A DNA stretch of 64,000 bases, taken from NCBI GenBank assembly GCA_017436845.1, contig JAFSCJ010000016.1:62001-126000 (forward strand), in the 5' to 3' direction. A model generated the notes under the pieces. The model was not told the origin of the DNA and did no database searches. It saw only the letters and a program-made list of their open reading frames with translations. The DNA is from Muribaculaceae bacterium (GTDB lineage Bacteria; Bacteroidota; Bacteroidia; Bacteroidales; Muribaculaceae). Each line of letters starts with the position of its first letter. The stretch's first letter is position 1. Below are positions 25,925 to 35,520 of the stretch, in pieces. The position numbers and the translations under genes are program-made.

Positions 25925-26402
25925 AAATAAAAATGAAAATAAAAATGAAAAAGTAAAAAGTAAAGATGAAAGATGAAAAATGGAATTAAATGTTGAGGTT
26001 TTGTTTCGAAGTCTTAATGCTTGCAGTAAGTAAGGCAATAATCTCTTTTAGGTCTTTTTTTATAGATTCGAATAAATCTTATTCAATATAATTCGTTTCT
26101 ACCAATAAGTCCAACCAATAAGATGTTTCGTCGGCTTCTTTAAGTGCTATAGAAAGTTTGTGTATAAAATCTAATTTACTTTGAGCATTGTTGCTCTCAT
26201 GGGTATTTGCACCTATGCTTGTCCCACATCTTAAAAGTTGTTTGGATAGGATAAACTCATGTTTCTCGTCGGTTAGAAATTTATATAAATGGATTATGCG
26301 AATAGCAAAAGCCTTAGTCTTTAGATGAGTAATGCTGTTATTCATAATCTATTTTGTCTTTTTAATTGTTGATTTTTCCTCTTTCCTCTTTCCTTTTCCT
26401 TT
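25925..26402. repeat. Low-complexity flanks around a four-helix-bundle gene
   Basis: Left flank 25925-25985 is almost pure A with G (units like AAAAATGAAA and GTAAAAAGTAAAGATG). Right flank 26358-26402 is almost pure T with C (units like TTTCCTC). Relative to each other they form an imperfect inverted repeat around the broken four-helix gene, as might be left by a small mobile unit. Confidence 0.4.
25986..26345 (-). pseudogene. Four-helix-bundle (23S rRNA-IVS / S23-like) protein with in-frame stop
   Basis: A 119-residue frame interrupted by TAA at 26079-26081. The first 88 residues (LKTKAFAIRIIHLYKFL, LSKQLLRCGTSIGANTHES, KLSIALKEADETSYWLDLLVETNYI) are typical of the family. The same frame continues after the stop with DLFESIKKDLKEIIALLTAS and IKTSKQNLNI, the normal C-terminal helix, to TAA at 25986. 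The break is therefore one nonsense codon. Family members are small helical proteins of unclear role, sometimes encoded in 23S rRNA insertions. It is inserted between tsaD and cinA. Confidence 0.8.
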
Positions 26403-27419
26403 TTAAATTGAGACTCTTGCGTAGGGTGTGGCGTCGAGGTCACAGAATTGGTTATCGAGGAATTTGTAGTAGCCGGCAATGGCTACCATGGCAGCATTGT
26501 CGGTTGTGAATAATCGTTCGGGAATGAAAGCTTGCAGACCGCGTTGAGAGCAGTAGTCAGCAATAGCTTGACGCACACCTGAGTTGGCTGACACGCCTCC
26601 ACCTATTGCAATCTGGCTGACACCTGTGAGGTCAACGGCTTTGCGCAATTTTTCAAGAAGAATTTCGATGATAGTGCGTTGGAGAGATGCGGCGAGGTCG
26701 GCTTTGTTGTGTTCAACAAAATCGGGATCGATTTTTTTTGCATCACGCAACGTGTATAGGAATGATGTCTTCAATCCACTGAAACTATAGTCAAATCCAG
26801 GGATGTGAGGCTTCGAGAATTTAAAACGTAGAGGATCACCTTCTGAAGCAAGACGATCGATGTGAGGCCCTCCGGGATAAGGAAGTCCCATGACTTTAGC
26901 GCATTTGTCAAAAGCTTCACCTGCGGCATCGTCAATTGTTTGCCCCAATACTTCCATGTCGTTGTAGCTTTTGACAAGAATAATTTGAGAATTCCCGCCA
27001 GAAATTAACAGGCATATGAAAGGATATTCCGGAACAACGTCGGTCTCCTCACGGCGTATGAAATGAGACAATACATGTCCGTGCAAGTGGTTGACATCGA
27101 CGATGGGGATGTTTAGCCCGAGTGCTAACCCTTTGGCAAAAGAAGTGCCAACGAGTAAGGAGCCGAGCAGCCCTGGCCCACGAGTGAATGCGATGGCGTC
27201 AATATCATGTTTTGTGATGCCTGCACGCTTGATTGCGGTATCAACGACAGGAACAATGTTTTGTTGATGTGCGCGTGAAGCAAGTTCAGGTACTACTCCG
27301 CCATATTCTTCATGGACTTTTTGTCCGGCAATAACATTAGATAATAATATGCCATCTCTGATAATGGCCGCCGATGTATCATCGCAAGATGATTCTATGC
27401 CAAGAATTGTAATACTCAT
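26403..27419 (-). CDS. tsaD: tRNA N6-adenosine threonylcarbamoyltransferase
   Basis: 338 residues, normal length. It transfers the threonylcarbamoyl group to A37 of ANN-decoding tRNAs, working with TsaB/TsaE. Motifs: ILGIESSCDDTSAAII, the metal-binding EELASRAHQQN-type H (here PELASRAHQQN) and LHGHVLSHF, the ATP segment ISGGNSQIILV, and IGGGVSANSGVR near the C-terminus. It has its own -7 element in a divergent region with the antiporter gene. Confidence 0.98.
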   Translation of the reverse strand: MSITILGIESSCDDTSAAIIRDGILLSNVIAGQKVHEEYGGVVPELASRAHQQNIVPVVDTAIKRAGITKHDIDAIAFTRGPGLLGSLLVGTSFAKGLALGLNIPIVDVNHLHGHVLSHFIRREETDVVPEYPFICLLISGGNSQIILVKSYNDMEVLGQTIDDAAGEAFDKCAKVMGLPYPGGPHIDRLASEGDPLRFKFSKPHIPGFDYSFSGLKTSFLYTLRDAKKIDPDFVEHNKADLAASLQRTIIEILLEKLRKAVDLTGVSQIAIGGGVSANSGVRQAIADYCSQRGLQAFIPERLFTTDNAAMVAIAGYYKFLDNQFCDLDATPYARVSI

Positions 27420-27444
27420 CGTGTTGTCGTGCTAAAATATAGTG

Positions 27445-27452
27445 CAAAGTTA
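27445..27452 (-). promoter_or_regulatory. Bacteroidota -7 element for tsaD
   Basis: TAACTTTG on the minus strand (perfect TAnnTTTG), 26 bases before the tsaD ATG. Confidence 0.55.
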
Positions 27453-27516
27453 CTCATTTACCTTGATTGCGAGCAATATTTATCGACTGAAACCACCGAC
27501 TAATAAAAAATTAGAG

Positions 27517-27524
27517 TAAATTTG
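27517..27524 (+). promoter_or_regulatory. Bacteroidota -7 element for the NhaC-family antiporter
   Basis: TAAATTTG (perfect TAnnTTTG). Its last base overlaps a possible GTG start at 27524, so the real start must be the ATG at 27542. Confidence 0.55.
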
Positions 27525-27541
27525 TGCGAAAAATTGATGAT

Positions 27542-28855
27542 ATGCAAGAATTAAAATCAACATTACATACTCGTATCTCCCACTCAAGAGGGATACTTGC
27601 CATTTCTCCTATCATCCTGTTTTTGATATTTTATTTGGTAGTATCAGTTATAATTGGCGATTTTTATAAAATGCCTATTGCTGTCGCGCTTGTTGTGTCG
27701 TCGATGTGGGCAGTTGCTATCTATCGAGGAGTGCCGTTGTCAAAACGCATAGAAGTGTTTTCAAAGGAGGCAGGGAGTAGTAATATCATGTATATGATAT
27801 GGATATTTGTACTTGCCGGAGCATTTGCTTCGCTTGCAAAAGAGATGGGAGCTATTGATGCGACGGTAAATCTCACGCTTGAATATCTTCCGGCACGTTT
27901 TCTCGTTCCGGGAGTGTTTATCGCGGCATGTTTTATCTCGTTGGCAATAGGAACATCGGTGGGTACGGTTGTTGCGTTGACTCCGTTGGCTGTGCAGTTG
28001 GCTGAGACATCGGGAGAGTCGGTGCCATTTTTTGTCGCAGTCGTAATAGGAGGTGCATTTTTTGGAGATAACATGTCTTTTATCTCAGATACAACGATTG
28101 CTGCTACTCGCACTCAAGGTTGCAAAATGAATGAGAAATTTAAGGCCAATCTATGGATTGCGCTACCGGCAGCCTTAATAACACTTATATTTTATATAAT
28201 ATTGAGTTCCGAGATTAGCTCTGTGGAATTACCAAAAACATCTAATCCTATATTGATATTGCCCTATGTAGTTGTAATAGTGCTTGCATTGTTTGGTATG
28301 AATGTAACAATGGTGCTTGTGTTGGGTATTCTGACTGCAATAGTAATAGCACTTGCAAATGGATATGCATTGCTTGAATTGGCCGGATTTATGGGCGCAG
28401 GTATCGACTCAATGGGTAATTTGATAATCATTACATTATTGGCGGCAGGAATGTTGGGAATTGTCAAGGCTGTGGGAGGTGTAAATTATTTATTGCAATG
28501 CCTCACCGCTCGCATTTCAGGTGTTCGATGGGCTCAAGCAGCTATTGCGGCATTGGTGAGTATTGTGAATGTGTGTACCGCAAATAATACGGTGGCAATA
28601 ATAACAGTGGGCTCGCTGTCAAAAAATATTTCGGAGAAATATGGTATCGAGCCACGCAAAACAGCAAGTCTGTTGGATACATGTTCATGCATAACACAAT
28701 GTCTTATTCCTTATGGTGCACAAACATTGCTCGCAACAGCACTTGCCGGTATATCGCCTATCGCTCCGTTCCCCTATATGTATTATCCTTGGGCATTGAT
28801 TATAATGGTGGTTATTTCAGTGAGCTTTTATCGAGCAAAGCCAATGGATAAATAA
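27542..28855 (+). CDS. NhaC-family Na+/H+ antiporter
   Basis: 437 residues from the ATG at 27542 (MQELKSTLHTR); the GTG at 27524 coincides with the promoter element. About eleven hydrophobic segments. Family hallmarks: AIGTSVGTVVALTPLAVQLAE, IGGAFFGDNMSFISDTTIAATRTQG (the GDNxSxISDTT block), and VNVCTANNTVAIITVGSL. The protein exchanges sodium (or a metabolite in some relatives) for protons at the inner membrane; the exact substrate is not readable. Divergent from tsaD. Confidence 0.9.
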   Translation: MQELKSTLHTRISHSRGILAISPIILFLIFYLVVSVIIGDFYKMPIAVALVVSSMWAVAIYRGVPLSKRIEVFSKEAGSSNIMYMIWIFVLAGAFASLAKEMGAIDATVNLTLEYLPARFLVPGVFIAACFISLAIGTSVGTVVALTPLAVQLAETSGESVPFFVAVVIGGAFFGDNMSFISDTTIAATRTQGCKMNEKFKANLWIALPAALITLIFYIILSSEISSVELPKTSNPILILPYVVVIVLALFGMNVTMVLVLGILTAIVIALANGYALLELAGFMGAGIDSMGNLIIITLLAAGMLGIVKAVGGVNYLLQCLTARISGVRWAQAAIAALVSIVNVCTANNTVAIITVGSLSKNISEKYGIEPRKTASLLDTCSCITQCLIPYGAQTLLATALAGISPIAPFPYMYYPWALIIMVVISVSFYRAKPMDK

Positions 28856-29005
28856 TGTTAAAAAGTAGCATTATAATGAAACTATTGGCGCTTAAATTCG
28901 TCTATATAAAATGTGAAATATTGTAATAATTATAATATTCTAAGGTAAATTCATTTATTTTGCATAAAAATTAGAAATAAAAAAATTAACTAATTATAAA
29001 TCAAG

Positions 29006-31828
29006 ATGAAAAAGACTTTTAAACTTTTGTTCTTGCTAATTGCAGGAATGATGATGGTCCCAACAATGGCTTCTGCTCAAATGATGCCTCCTGTTCCAGT
29101 GGATCAAAATGTGAAAATAGGCAAGTTGCCTAATGGTTTGACTTATTATATTCGCCACAATGAGTATCCAAAGGGTCAAGCTGATTTCTATATCGCTCAA
29201 AAAGTGGGTTCAATGCAGGAAGAAGATAATCAACGTGGTCTTGCTCACTTTCTTGAACACATGTGTTTCAACGGAACTAAAAATTTCCCTGGCAACCAAG
29301 TCGTTAGCTGGTTGGAAAGCATTGGTGTGAAATTTGGTCAAAACCTCAATGCTTACACCTCAATGGAAGAGACTGTTTATAACATCTCTAACGTGCCTAC
29401 AGAGCGTGAAAGCGTACAAGATTCATGTCTGTTGATTCTTCATGATTGGGCAAATGACCTTCTTCTCGCTGATGAAGAAATAGACAAAGAACGTGGTGTA
29501 ATTCATCAAGAATGGCGTCGTTCAATGGTAGGTCAAATGCGCATTTTTGAAGAAGTTCTTCCAAAAATGTTCCCTGATAGCAAATATGGTTATCGTCTCC
29601 CAATCGGGACTATGGAAGTTGTGGATAATTTCCCATACAAAGCATTGCGCGATTATTATGAAGCATGGTATCGTCCTGATCAACAAGGTATAATTGTTGT
29701 GGGTGATATAAATGTTGACCGCATTGAAAAGAAAATCATCGAAATGTTCTCTCCAATAGAGATGCCTGCAAATGCTCCTAAACGTGAATATTTGCCTGTC
29801 GCTGACCACAAGGGGACTATCTATGCAATAGGCAAAGACAAGGAGCAAACTAATAACATAGTGCAATTCATGTTTAAAACAGATGTGTTGCCTGACTCTT
29901 TAAAAAATACATTTGCTTATTATGCCCAAAACTATGTTGCAAGCATGATTACAGCAATGCTTGATGCACGTTTTACTGAAATGATGTCTAATCCTGATGC
30001 TCCTTTTGCTTACGCAGGAGCAAGTTATAGAAGCATCTTGGGTGTCACTAAAACTAAAGATGCGTTTACTCTTGTAGGTGTTGCAAAGGGTGGTGATATC
30101 AAGCCTGTAATTGAAGCAATATATCGCGAAGGTTTGCGCGCTAAACGTGGCGGATTTACCGCAACAGAATATGCTCGTGCTCGTAGTGAATATATCTCTC
30201 GCCTCGAAAAGGCATACAATGATCGTAACAAACAAGAAAATAATCGTTATGTAAATGAGTATGTCAGAAACTTTGTTGATGGCGATCCTATTCCTGGAAT
30301 AGAGTGGGAATACCAAATGATGAGCATGGTTGCTAATCAAGTTCCGGTAGAAGCAATTAACCAAACATTCAATGCTATGTTTACTGATGATAACCGCATT
30401 ATGCTTGTAATGAGTCCGGAAAAAGAAGGTTATGTAGTGCCAACTGAAGAGGAATTAGAAGCTGTGGTTAAATCGGTTGATGCTGAAACTATCGAAGCAT
30501 ACGTTGACAATGTTAAAACTGAGCCTCTGATTGCTAATCTTCCTGCTGCAGGTAAGATTGTTAGCGAAACTGAAAATGCACAATGGGGAGCTACAGAATG
30601 GACTTTGTCCAATGGCGCTAAAGTTTTGGTGAAACCTACTACTTTCAAAGATGATGAAATCCGTTTCCAAGCTATTGCTAAAAATGGTACTGCTCAATTT
30701 GGCGATGAAATGGCAACAAGTTTGTTGTTTATGCCATCTGTCCTTGGACAATATGGTTTAGGCTCATATACTTATGCCGACTTCCAAAAATATATGGCAG
30801 GTAAACAAGCATCTGTAGGATTGTCTTTTGATGATTATGCTCGTCAATTATATGGCTCTGCAACAACTAAGGATTTGACAACTTTGATGGAAATAATTTA
30901 CATGGTATTTACTGACTTGAACGTTACAGAAAGCGAATATGCATCATTACAAAATATGTATGCTGGTATGCTTGAAAACCAAGCCGCTAATCCTCAATTT
31001 ATTTTCCAAAAGAACTTGCAAGCTACACTTTACAACAATCCTCGTTTCCAAATGATCGACTCTGAGTTGATTAAGGTTGCTGATCGTACACAAATCCTTG
31101 ATATGACTCACAAGATGCTTGCAAATGCCGCTGATTATACATTTGTATTCGTAGGTAATATTGATGTTAATACATTGCGCCCTCTTGTAGAACAATACAT
31201 TGCTTCATTGCCGGGTGATGCTGCTACAGCCGTTAAATCAGTAGAACTTCGTCCTGATTTTGCAATGAATGGAGGCAAGAAAATTGATACATTTACTACT
31301 AAGATGGAAACTCCGCAAACATGGGTTGCTATCATTGCTTTCGGTGAAATGCCATACACGTCCAAAGATGCTTATCTTGCGTCTATTGCAGGTCAAATTC
31401 TTTCAGCTCGTTTAATTGCTACTGTTCGTGAAAAAGAGGGTGCAGTTTACTCAATTGGAGCTCGTGGTAATCTCTCTCGCATCTCAAACAATAATGTTCT
31501 GATGCAGACCTCATTCCCAATGAAACCAGAATTGAAAGAAAAAGTACTTGGAATGATTGAAGGAGAATTTAACGATATGACTCAAAACATCACATCTGAA
31601 GAACTTAACAAGGTTAAAGAGTTTATGGTTAAATCACAACAAGAAGCATTTGAAAAGAATGGCTCTTGGACAAGTGCAATGGCTCAAACACAATTGAATG
31701 GCGTAGATTCATTTAATGGAGCTATCGATGAACTTAATGCGGTTACAGAACAAGACGTTAAAGATTTCATGAAGCGTCTTCTTGACCAAGGTAACTATCG
31801 TGTTGTAATTCTTGATCCTGAAAACTAA
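29006..31828 (+). CDS. M16 family zinc metallopeptidase (pitrilysin-like), secreted
   Basis: 940 residues with a signal peptide (MKKTFKLLFLLIAGMMMVPTMASA). The inverted zinc motif HFLEHMCFNGT (HxxEH, residues about 82-86) with a downstream Glu is typical, followed by LNAYTSMEETVYN. The second half repeats the fold without the zinc motif (TWVAIIAFGEMPY, ARLIATVREKEGAVYSI), as in two-domain periplasmic PqqL-type peptidases. It probably degrades peptides in the periplasm. Monocistronic, with a terminator after it; the 150 bases upstream hold an AT-rich promoter region without a perfect -7 match. Confidence 0.95.
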   Translation: MKKTFKLLFLLIAGMMMVPTMASAQMMPPVPVDQNVKIGKLPNGLTYYIRHNEYPKGQADFYIAQKVGSMQEEDNQRGLAHFLEHMCFNGTKNFPGNQVVSWLESIGVKFGQNLNAYTSMEETVYNISNVPTERESVQDSCLLILHDWANDLLLADEEIDKERGVIHQEWRRSMVGQMRIFEEVLPKMFPDSKYGYRLPIGTMEVVDNFPYKALRDYYEAWYRPDQQGIIVVGDINVDRIEKKIIEMFSPIEMPANAPKREYLPVADHKGTIYAIGKDKEQTNNIVQFMFKTDVLPDSLKNTFAYYAQNYVASMITAMLDARFTEMMSNPDAPFAYAGASYRSILGVTKTKDAFTLVGVAKGGDIKPVIEAIYREGLRAKRGGFTATEYARARSEYISRLEKAYNDRNKQENNRYVNEYVRNFVDGDPIPGIEWEYQMMSMVANQVPVEAINQTFNAMFTDDNRIMLVMSPEKEGYVVPTEEELEAVVKSVDAETIEAYVDNVKTEPLIANLPAAGKIVSETENAQWGATEWTLSNGAKVLVKPTTFKDDEIRFQAIAKNGTAQFGDEMATSLLFMPSVLGQYGLGSYTYADFQKYMAGKQASVGLSFDDYARQLYGSATTKDLTTLMEIIYMVFTDLNVTESEYASLQNMYAGMLENQAANPQFIFQKNLQATLYNNPRFQMIDSELIKVADRTQILDMTHKMLANAADYTFVFVGNIDVNTLRPLVEQYIASLPGDAATAVKSVELRPDFAMNGGKKIDTFTTKMETPQTWVAIIAFGEMPYTSKDAYLASIAGQILSARLIATVREKEGAVYSIGARGNLSRISNNNVLMQTSFPMKPELKEKVLGMIEGEFNDMTQNITSEELNKVKEFMVKSQQEAFEKNGSWTSAMAQTQLNGVDSFNGAIDELNAVTEQDVKDFMKRLLDQGNYRVVILDPEN

Positions 31829-31860
31829 GTCGAGAACATCGAAAACAAATAATACTACAT

Positions 31861-31902
31861 CAAGCACCCATGCTCGTAAGAGTGTGGGTGCTTGTCTTTT
31901 AT
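31861..31902 (+). terminator. Intrinsic terminator after the M16 peptidase gene
   Basis: A 10-bp outer stem (31861-31870 with 31885-31894) with a partly paired inner loop, followed by TCTTTTATT. Confidence 0.75.
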
Positions 31903-31946
31903 TAGAAAGGGAAGAACTGATATTTCTTTTTTTTGAGATAATTGTG

Positions 31947-31954
31947 TAATTTTG
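31947..31954 (+). promoter_or_regulatory. Bacteroidota -7 element for mntP
   Basis: TAATTTTG (perfect TAnnTTTG) 24 bases before the mntP ATG. No manganese riboswitch is visible; the leader is too short. Confidence 0.55.
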
Positions 31955-31978
31955 TGCTGAAATTCAAAAAGTTGAAGC

Positions 31979-32533
31979 ATGAGTATAGTTGAATTGCTAT
32001 TAATAGCAATGGGCTTGTCAATGGATGCATTTGCTGTTTCGATAGGGAAAGGCTTGTCGGTGTGTCATCTGCGTCCACGCCATAGTATGAGTGTCGGTCT
32101 ATGGTTTGGCGGTTTTCAAGCTATGATGCCATTGATAGGTTATGCATTGGGTGCAAGTTTTGCTTCATTAGTGTCGGATTACGATCATTGGATTGCTTTT
32201 GTTTTGCTTGGAATTATCGGTGCCAATATGATAAAAGAGGCATTTTCAAAAGAAGAGAAATCTGATCCTGATTTCTCGTTTAAGACGATGCTTATAATGG
32301 CTATTGCCACAAGTATTGATGCATTGGCAATAGGCGTTTCTTTTGCTTTCTTGGGTGTTAATATATTTACTGCGGCAATAGTTATAGGAATAACTACATT
32401 TTTATTCTCAGTTGCAGGAATAAAGATCGGCAACCTATTTGGCTGCCGATATAAGTCTAAATCAGAATTTATTGGTGGAGTAGTACTTATTATTATTGGT
32501 ACAAAAATTTTAATGGAACATTTAATGTTCTAA
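31979..32533 (+). CDS. mntP: Manganese efflux pump MntP
   Basis: 184 residues with six membrane helices. The twin signatures are present: GLSMDAFAVSIGKGL in the first half and TSIDALAIGVSFAFLG in the second, which supply the Asp residues for Mn2+ export across the inner membrane. The middle FGGFQAMMPLIGYALG also fits. Single gene, convergent with the GH3 fusion gene with only 8 bases between the stops. Confidence 0.95.
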   Translation: MSIVELLLIAMGLSMDAFAVSIGKGLSVCHLRPRHSMSVGLWFGGFQAMMPLIGYALGASFASLVSDYDHWIAFVLLGIIGANMIKEAFSKEEKSDPDFSFKTMLIMAIATSIDALAIGVSFAFLGVNIFTAAIVIGITTFLFSVAGIKIGNLFGCRYKSKSEFIGGVVLIIIGTKILMEHLMF

Positions 32534-32541
32534 TTCCTGAA

Positions 32542-35508
32542 TTATTTCATCATTTCTTGATAAACCATTTCAAATAGGGCGGGGCGAATGTTTAATTCGT
32601 TAAAAGCTTTATTGTTGCGTGTCGGTACGACTCTATTACACAAGAAAATAAATATCAATTCGTTGTCTGGGTCCACCCAAAATACTGTACCGGTAAAGCC
32701 AAGATGTCCAAATGTCGATGCTGTCGCTAATTCTGTAGTCGGCGAATTGTCGGGATTTTCCATATCGGGTTTGTCAAACCCTAATCCACGACGGCATGTA
32801 GGGCTTTTAGATGTAGTGAATAGCTTTACTGTTTCAGATGAAAGAATTTGTTGTCCTCCATATTCTCCTCCGTTAAGCCACATTTGGCACAACTTAGCAA
32901 GATCGTTGGCGTTAGAGAATAATCCGGCATTACCTTGTACGCCACCGGAGAAATTAGCTGTTTCGTCGTGGACATATCCGTGTACTGTTTGGCGACGTAG
33001 ATATGTGTCGTTTTCAGTTGGTGCAATATCGCTAAGTTCCCATTTAGAAAGGGGACGATACATTGTGTGATAAGCACCGAGAGGAGCATATATATTATTC
33101 TCTACCCATTCATTGTGAGGCACTCCGGTGAGACGCTGTTCCATATCCATCAGTAGGCAGAAATTGAGACAACTATAATTATATTTATTAGTTGGGCGTA
33201 ATTTCGCGTTGTAGATATTTGCCATAATTGTGTCAAATGTCTCTTGGGAAACAAATAGACCTTTTGCCGCTTCAATGTTATATGTGCTTGAACGAGAGGT
33301 AGAAGTAATGTCTCGACGCAGTTTTGCATCCTTATGACCATAGGCGCGATTTTCAATCTTTATAGTGTGGAGAGCATCTTTGCGTCGAGTAATGAGTTTT
33401 CCTTCATAGGTGGTGGAATCCATCATTAGATTGAACATGTTGAGTGATGCAGGCATCCCCGATTCATGATAAAGCAGTTGCTTGATGGTAATGCTGTCTT
33501 TGTCGGTACCTTGTAATCCGGGAATGTGCTTTGATGCAAAATCGTCAAGAGAGAAAAGTCCCTTATCATAGGCAAGCATAACGCCGGGAAGCGTACCTGT
33601 GGCTTTTGAAACAGATGCGAGGTCGTAAAGTGTTCCCATTGTAACTTTTTGCCCGTTTATGAAATCAAGTGTACCATAATTTTTATCAATAACGACATTT
33701 CCATTCTTTGCAACTAATATTTGGCAACCGGGAAATGCTTTTGTGCGCAATCCCACTTTTATGATGCTGTCAATGCGTGTTGAAAGTTTGTTGGAAAACC
33801 CTTCTGATGTAGGTGATGAGAATCCTAATCGGGTTTTCTTTAACATAACGCCTGTCCCCATTGGTGCTATGTGCTTGAGATTAACCGGTAATTTCCCAGT
33901 AACATCAATGCCTCCAAAGATTGCTTGAGCAGCATATTCTCTTATGTATGGGGTATCGTCATAGGCGAGTACCAATGTTGGCTCATTGCGAAGTGAACTG
34001 CTGAATTTGTTCATCTTATAGGGATTCATAAAAAATACCGGAATGAGTCCTGCTGTGTTATCAAATTGAGCAAAAACATTTCTTGCCCAAGCCTTGTCAG
34101 AGAACACCCCAACGATTATGATGTCATGATTTTTTATGTCGGTAAGTGTCGTTTCGGTAAATGATGAACTTTTGGTGAAATAAGTTTTCACATTGGCATA
34201 CTTTCGGCAATATTGAGCAAAAACATTGTTCTTGTCTGCTCCTATGCTCACAACTGCGATAGATTTGTTTTCAAGGTGGCTGATGGGAAGCAATGATTTT
34301 TTATTGAAAATAACCGTCATGAGAGCTGCTGATAACCGGCGATTAAGATCTTCGGCATCGGCTGAATTTATTTTTTGAGACAATCCGATGGTATTAACAG
34401 GCTTTTCATTTTGGAGATTTAGAGCATATTTATAGGCAAGTATTTTGCGACAACGGCGTTCAACTTCCTTTTTAGATATTTTCCCTGAGTTGACAGCTTT
34501 CTCAAATGCGATGATGTCATTCATAGGAGCGGATGATGCGAGAAGCATATCGGCTCCGGCAATGAATGCTTGAACACAGTTATTTACTCCGGGGACTTTT
34601 GCTCCTTTCATCTCAAGCGCATCAGTGAAAATGAGCCCTTCAAATCCCATTTTCTTTTTCAATAAATCAGTAGTGATTTTTTGAGATAAAGACGCCGGTG
34701 TGCCGGAATTGTCAAGTGCAGGAACATTTAAGTGCCCCACCATAACACCTGAAAGACCGGCATTGATGTATTCGCTGAAAGGAATTAAATCGGTAGTATC
34801 AAGTCGAACGACATCGTGAGTAACAGTTGGAAGTTCTTTGTGAGAGTCAGTTGAGGTGTCTCCATGTCCCGGAAAATGTTTCCCTACCGATAACACTCCT
34901 CCATCTTCAAGACCTTTGGAATAAGCAACTGCCAAGCGTGAAACTTTTTGAGGATCTTCTCCAAAAGAACGATAGCCTATTACCGGATTGGCAGGATTAG
35001 AATTTACATCAAGTACAGGTGCAAAGTTAACATGAATACCAAGCATACGACACTCTTCGGCCATGCGACGACCATAATCGTAGAGTAGTTTTTCGTCAGC
35101 GATGGCGCCAAGTCCCATGTTGTGAGGATATCGAGGGGTGTTCTTCATGCGCATGGATAAACCCCATTCTCCGTCTAATGTAATCATTAATGGAACTTTG
35201 GCTATTGATTGCGCATAGTTAATAGTAGAAGCATATCTTTCAATTGAGCCATGTCCAAACAATAACCCGCCAATGTGGTATTCTTTAACTAATCGGCTAA
35301 TTGTCGCTTTGTATTTTTTGTCCTGCGAGAAATAGATAACAGGGACAAATAGCTGACCTATGCGTTGACGAGGAGTAAGGGATTTGTATACCGAGTCAAC
35401 CCATTTATCGCGAGCTGATATGTCGCATTTTTGCAAAATTGAAGGAGTAACACTACTTGCACTAATAGTTATTAATAGAGTAAAAAGTAGAAGAATATAT
35501 CTTTTCAT
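32542..35508 (-). CDS. GH3 beta-N-acetylhexosaminidase-serine hydrolase (beta-lactamase family) fusion
   Basis: 988 residues with a signal peptide (MKRYILLLFTLLITISASS). Residues about 35-390 are a GH3 TIM barrel with KHFPGHGDTSTDSH (NagZ-like His/Asp pair) and nucleophile loop GLIFTDALEMKG. A GH3 C-terminal-like alpha/beta segment (about 400-560) follows. Residues about 590-980 form a class C beta-lactamase/esterase domain with the nucleophile motif ASVSKATGT (SxxK), YNYSCLNF (Tyr motif) and HLGFTGTVFW. The fusion is typical of Bacteroidota and probably trims cell-wall muropeptides in the periplasm. It is the second gene after a 5'-nucleotidase on the minus strand. Confidence 0.93.
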   Translation of the reverse strand: MKRYILLLFTLLITISASSVTPSILQKCDISARDKWVDSVYKSLTPRQRIGQLFVPVIYFSQDKKYKATISRLVKEYHIGGLLFGHGSIERYASTINYAQSIAKVPLMITLDGEWGLSMRMKNTPRYPHNMGLGAIADEKLLYDYGRRMAEECRMLGIHVNFAPVLDVNSNPANPVIGYRSFGEDPQKVSRLAVAYSKGLEDGGVLSVGKHFPGHGDTSTDSHKELPTVTHDVVRLDTTDLIPFSEYINAGLSGVMVGHLNVPALDNSGTPASLSQKITTDLLKKKMGFEGLIFTDALEMKGAKVPGVNNCVQAFIAGADMLLASSAPMNDIIAFEKAVNSGKISKKEVERRCRKILAYKYALNLQNEKPVNTIGLSQKINSADAEDLNRRLSAALMTVIFNKKSLLPISHLENKSIAVVSIGADKNNVFAQYCRKYANVKTYFTKSSSFTETTLTDIKNHDIIIVGVFSDKAWARNVFAQFDNTAGLIPVFFMNPYKMNKFSSSLRNEPTLVLAYDDTPYIREYAAQAIFGGIDVTGKLPVNLKHIAPMGTGVMLKKTRLGFSSPTSEGFSNKLSTRIDSIIKVGLRTKAFPGCQILVAKNGNVVIDKNYGTLDFINGQKVTMGTLYDLASVSKATGTLPGVMLAYDKGLFSLDDFASKHIPGLQGTDKDSITIKQLLYHESGMPASLNMFNLMMDSTTYEGKLITRRKDALHTIKIENRAYGHKDAKLRRDITSTSRSSTYNIEAAKGLFVSQETFDTIMANIYNAKLRPTNKYNYSCLNFCLLMDMEQRLTGVPHNEWVENNIYAPLGAYHTMYRPLSKWELSDIAPTENDTYLRRQTVHGYVHDETANFSGGVQGNAGLFSNANDLAKLCQMWLNGGEYGGQQILSSETVKLFTTSKSPTCRRGLGFDKPDMENPDNSPTTELATASTFGHLGFTGTVFWVDPDNELIFIFLCNRVVPTRNNKAFNELNIRPALFEMVYQEMMK

Positions 35509-35520
35509 AAAGAAACTGTT

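Noticed and set aside
26079..26081. TAA recoded as a sense codon
   Set aside because: TAA ends most intact genes in the window, so the stop in the four-helix gene is a local mutation or error.
31829..31978. Manganese (yybP-ykoY) riboswitch upstream of mntP
   Set aside because: The space between the preceding terminator and the promoter element is too short and the leader is only about 20 bases.
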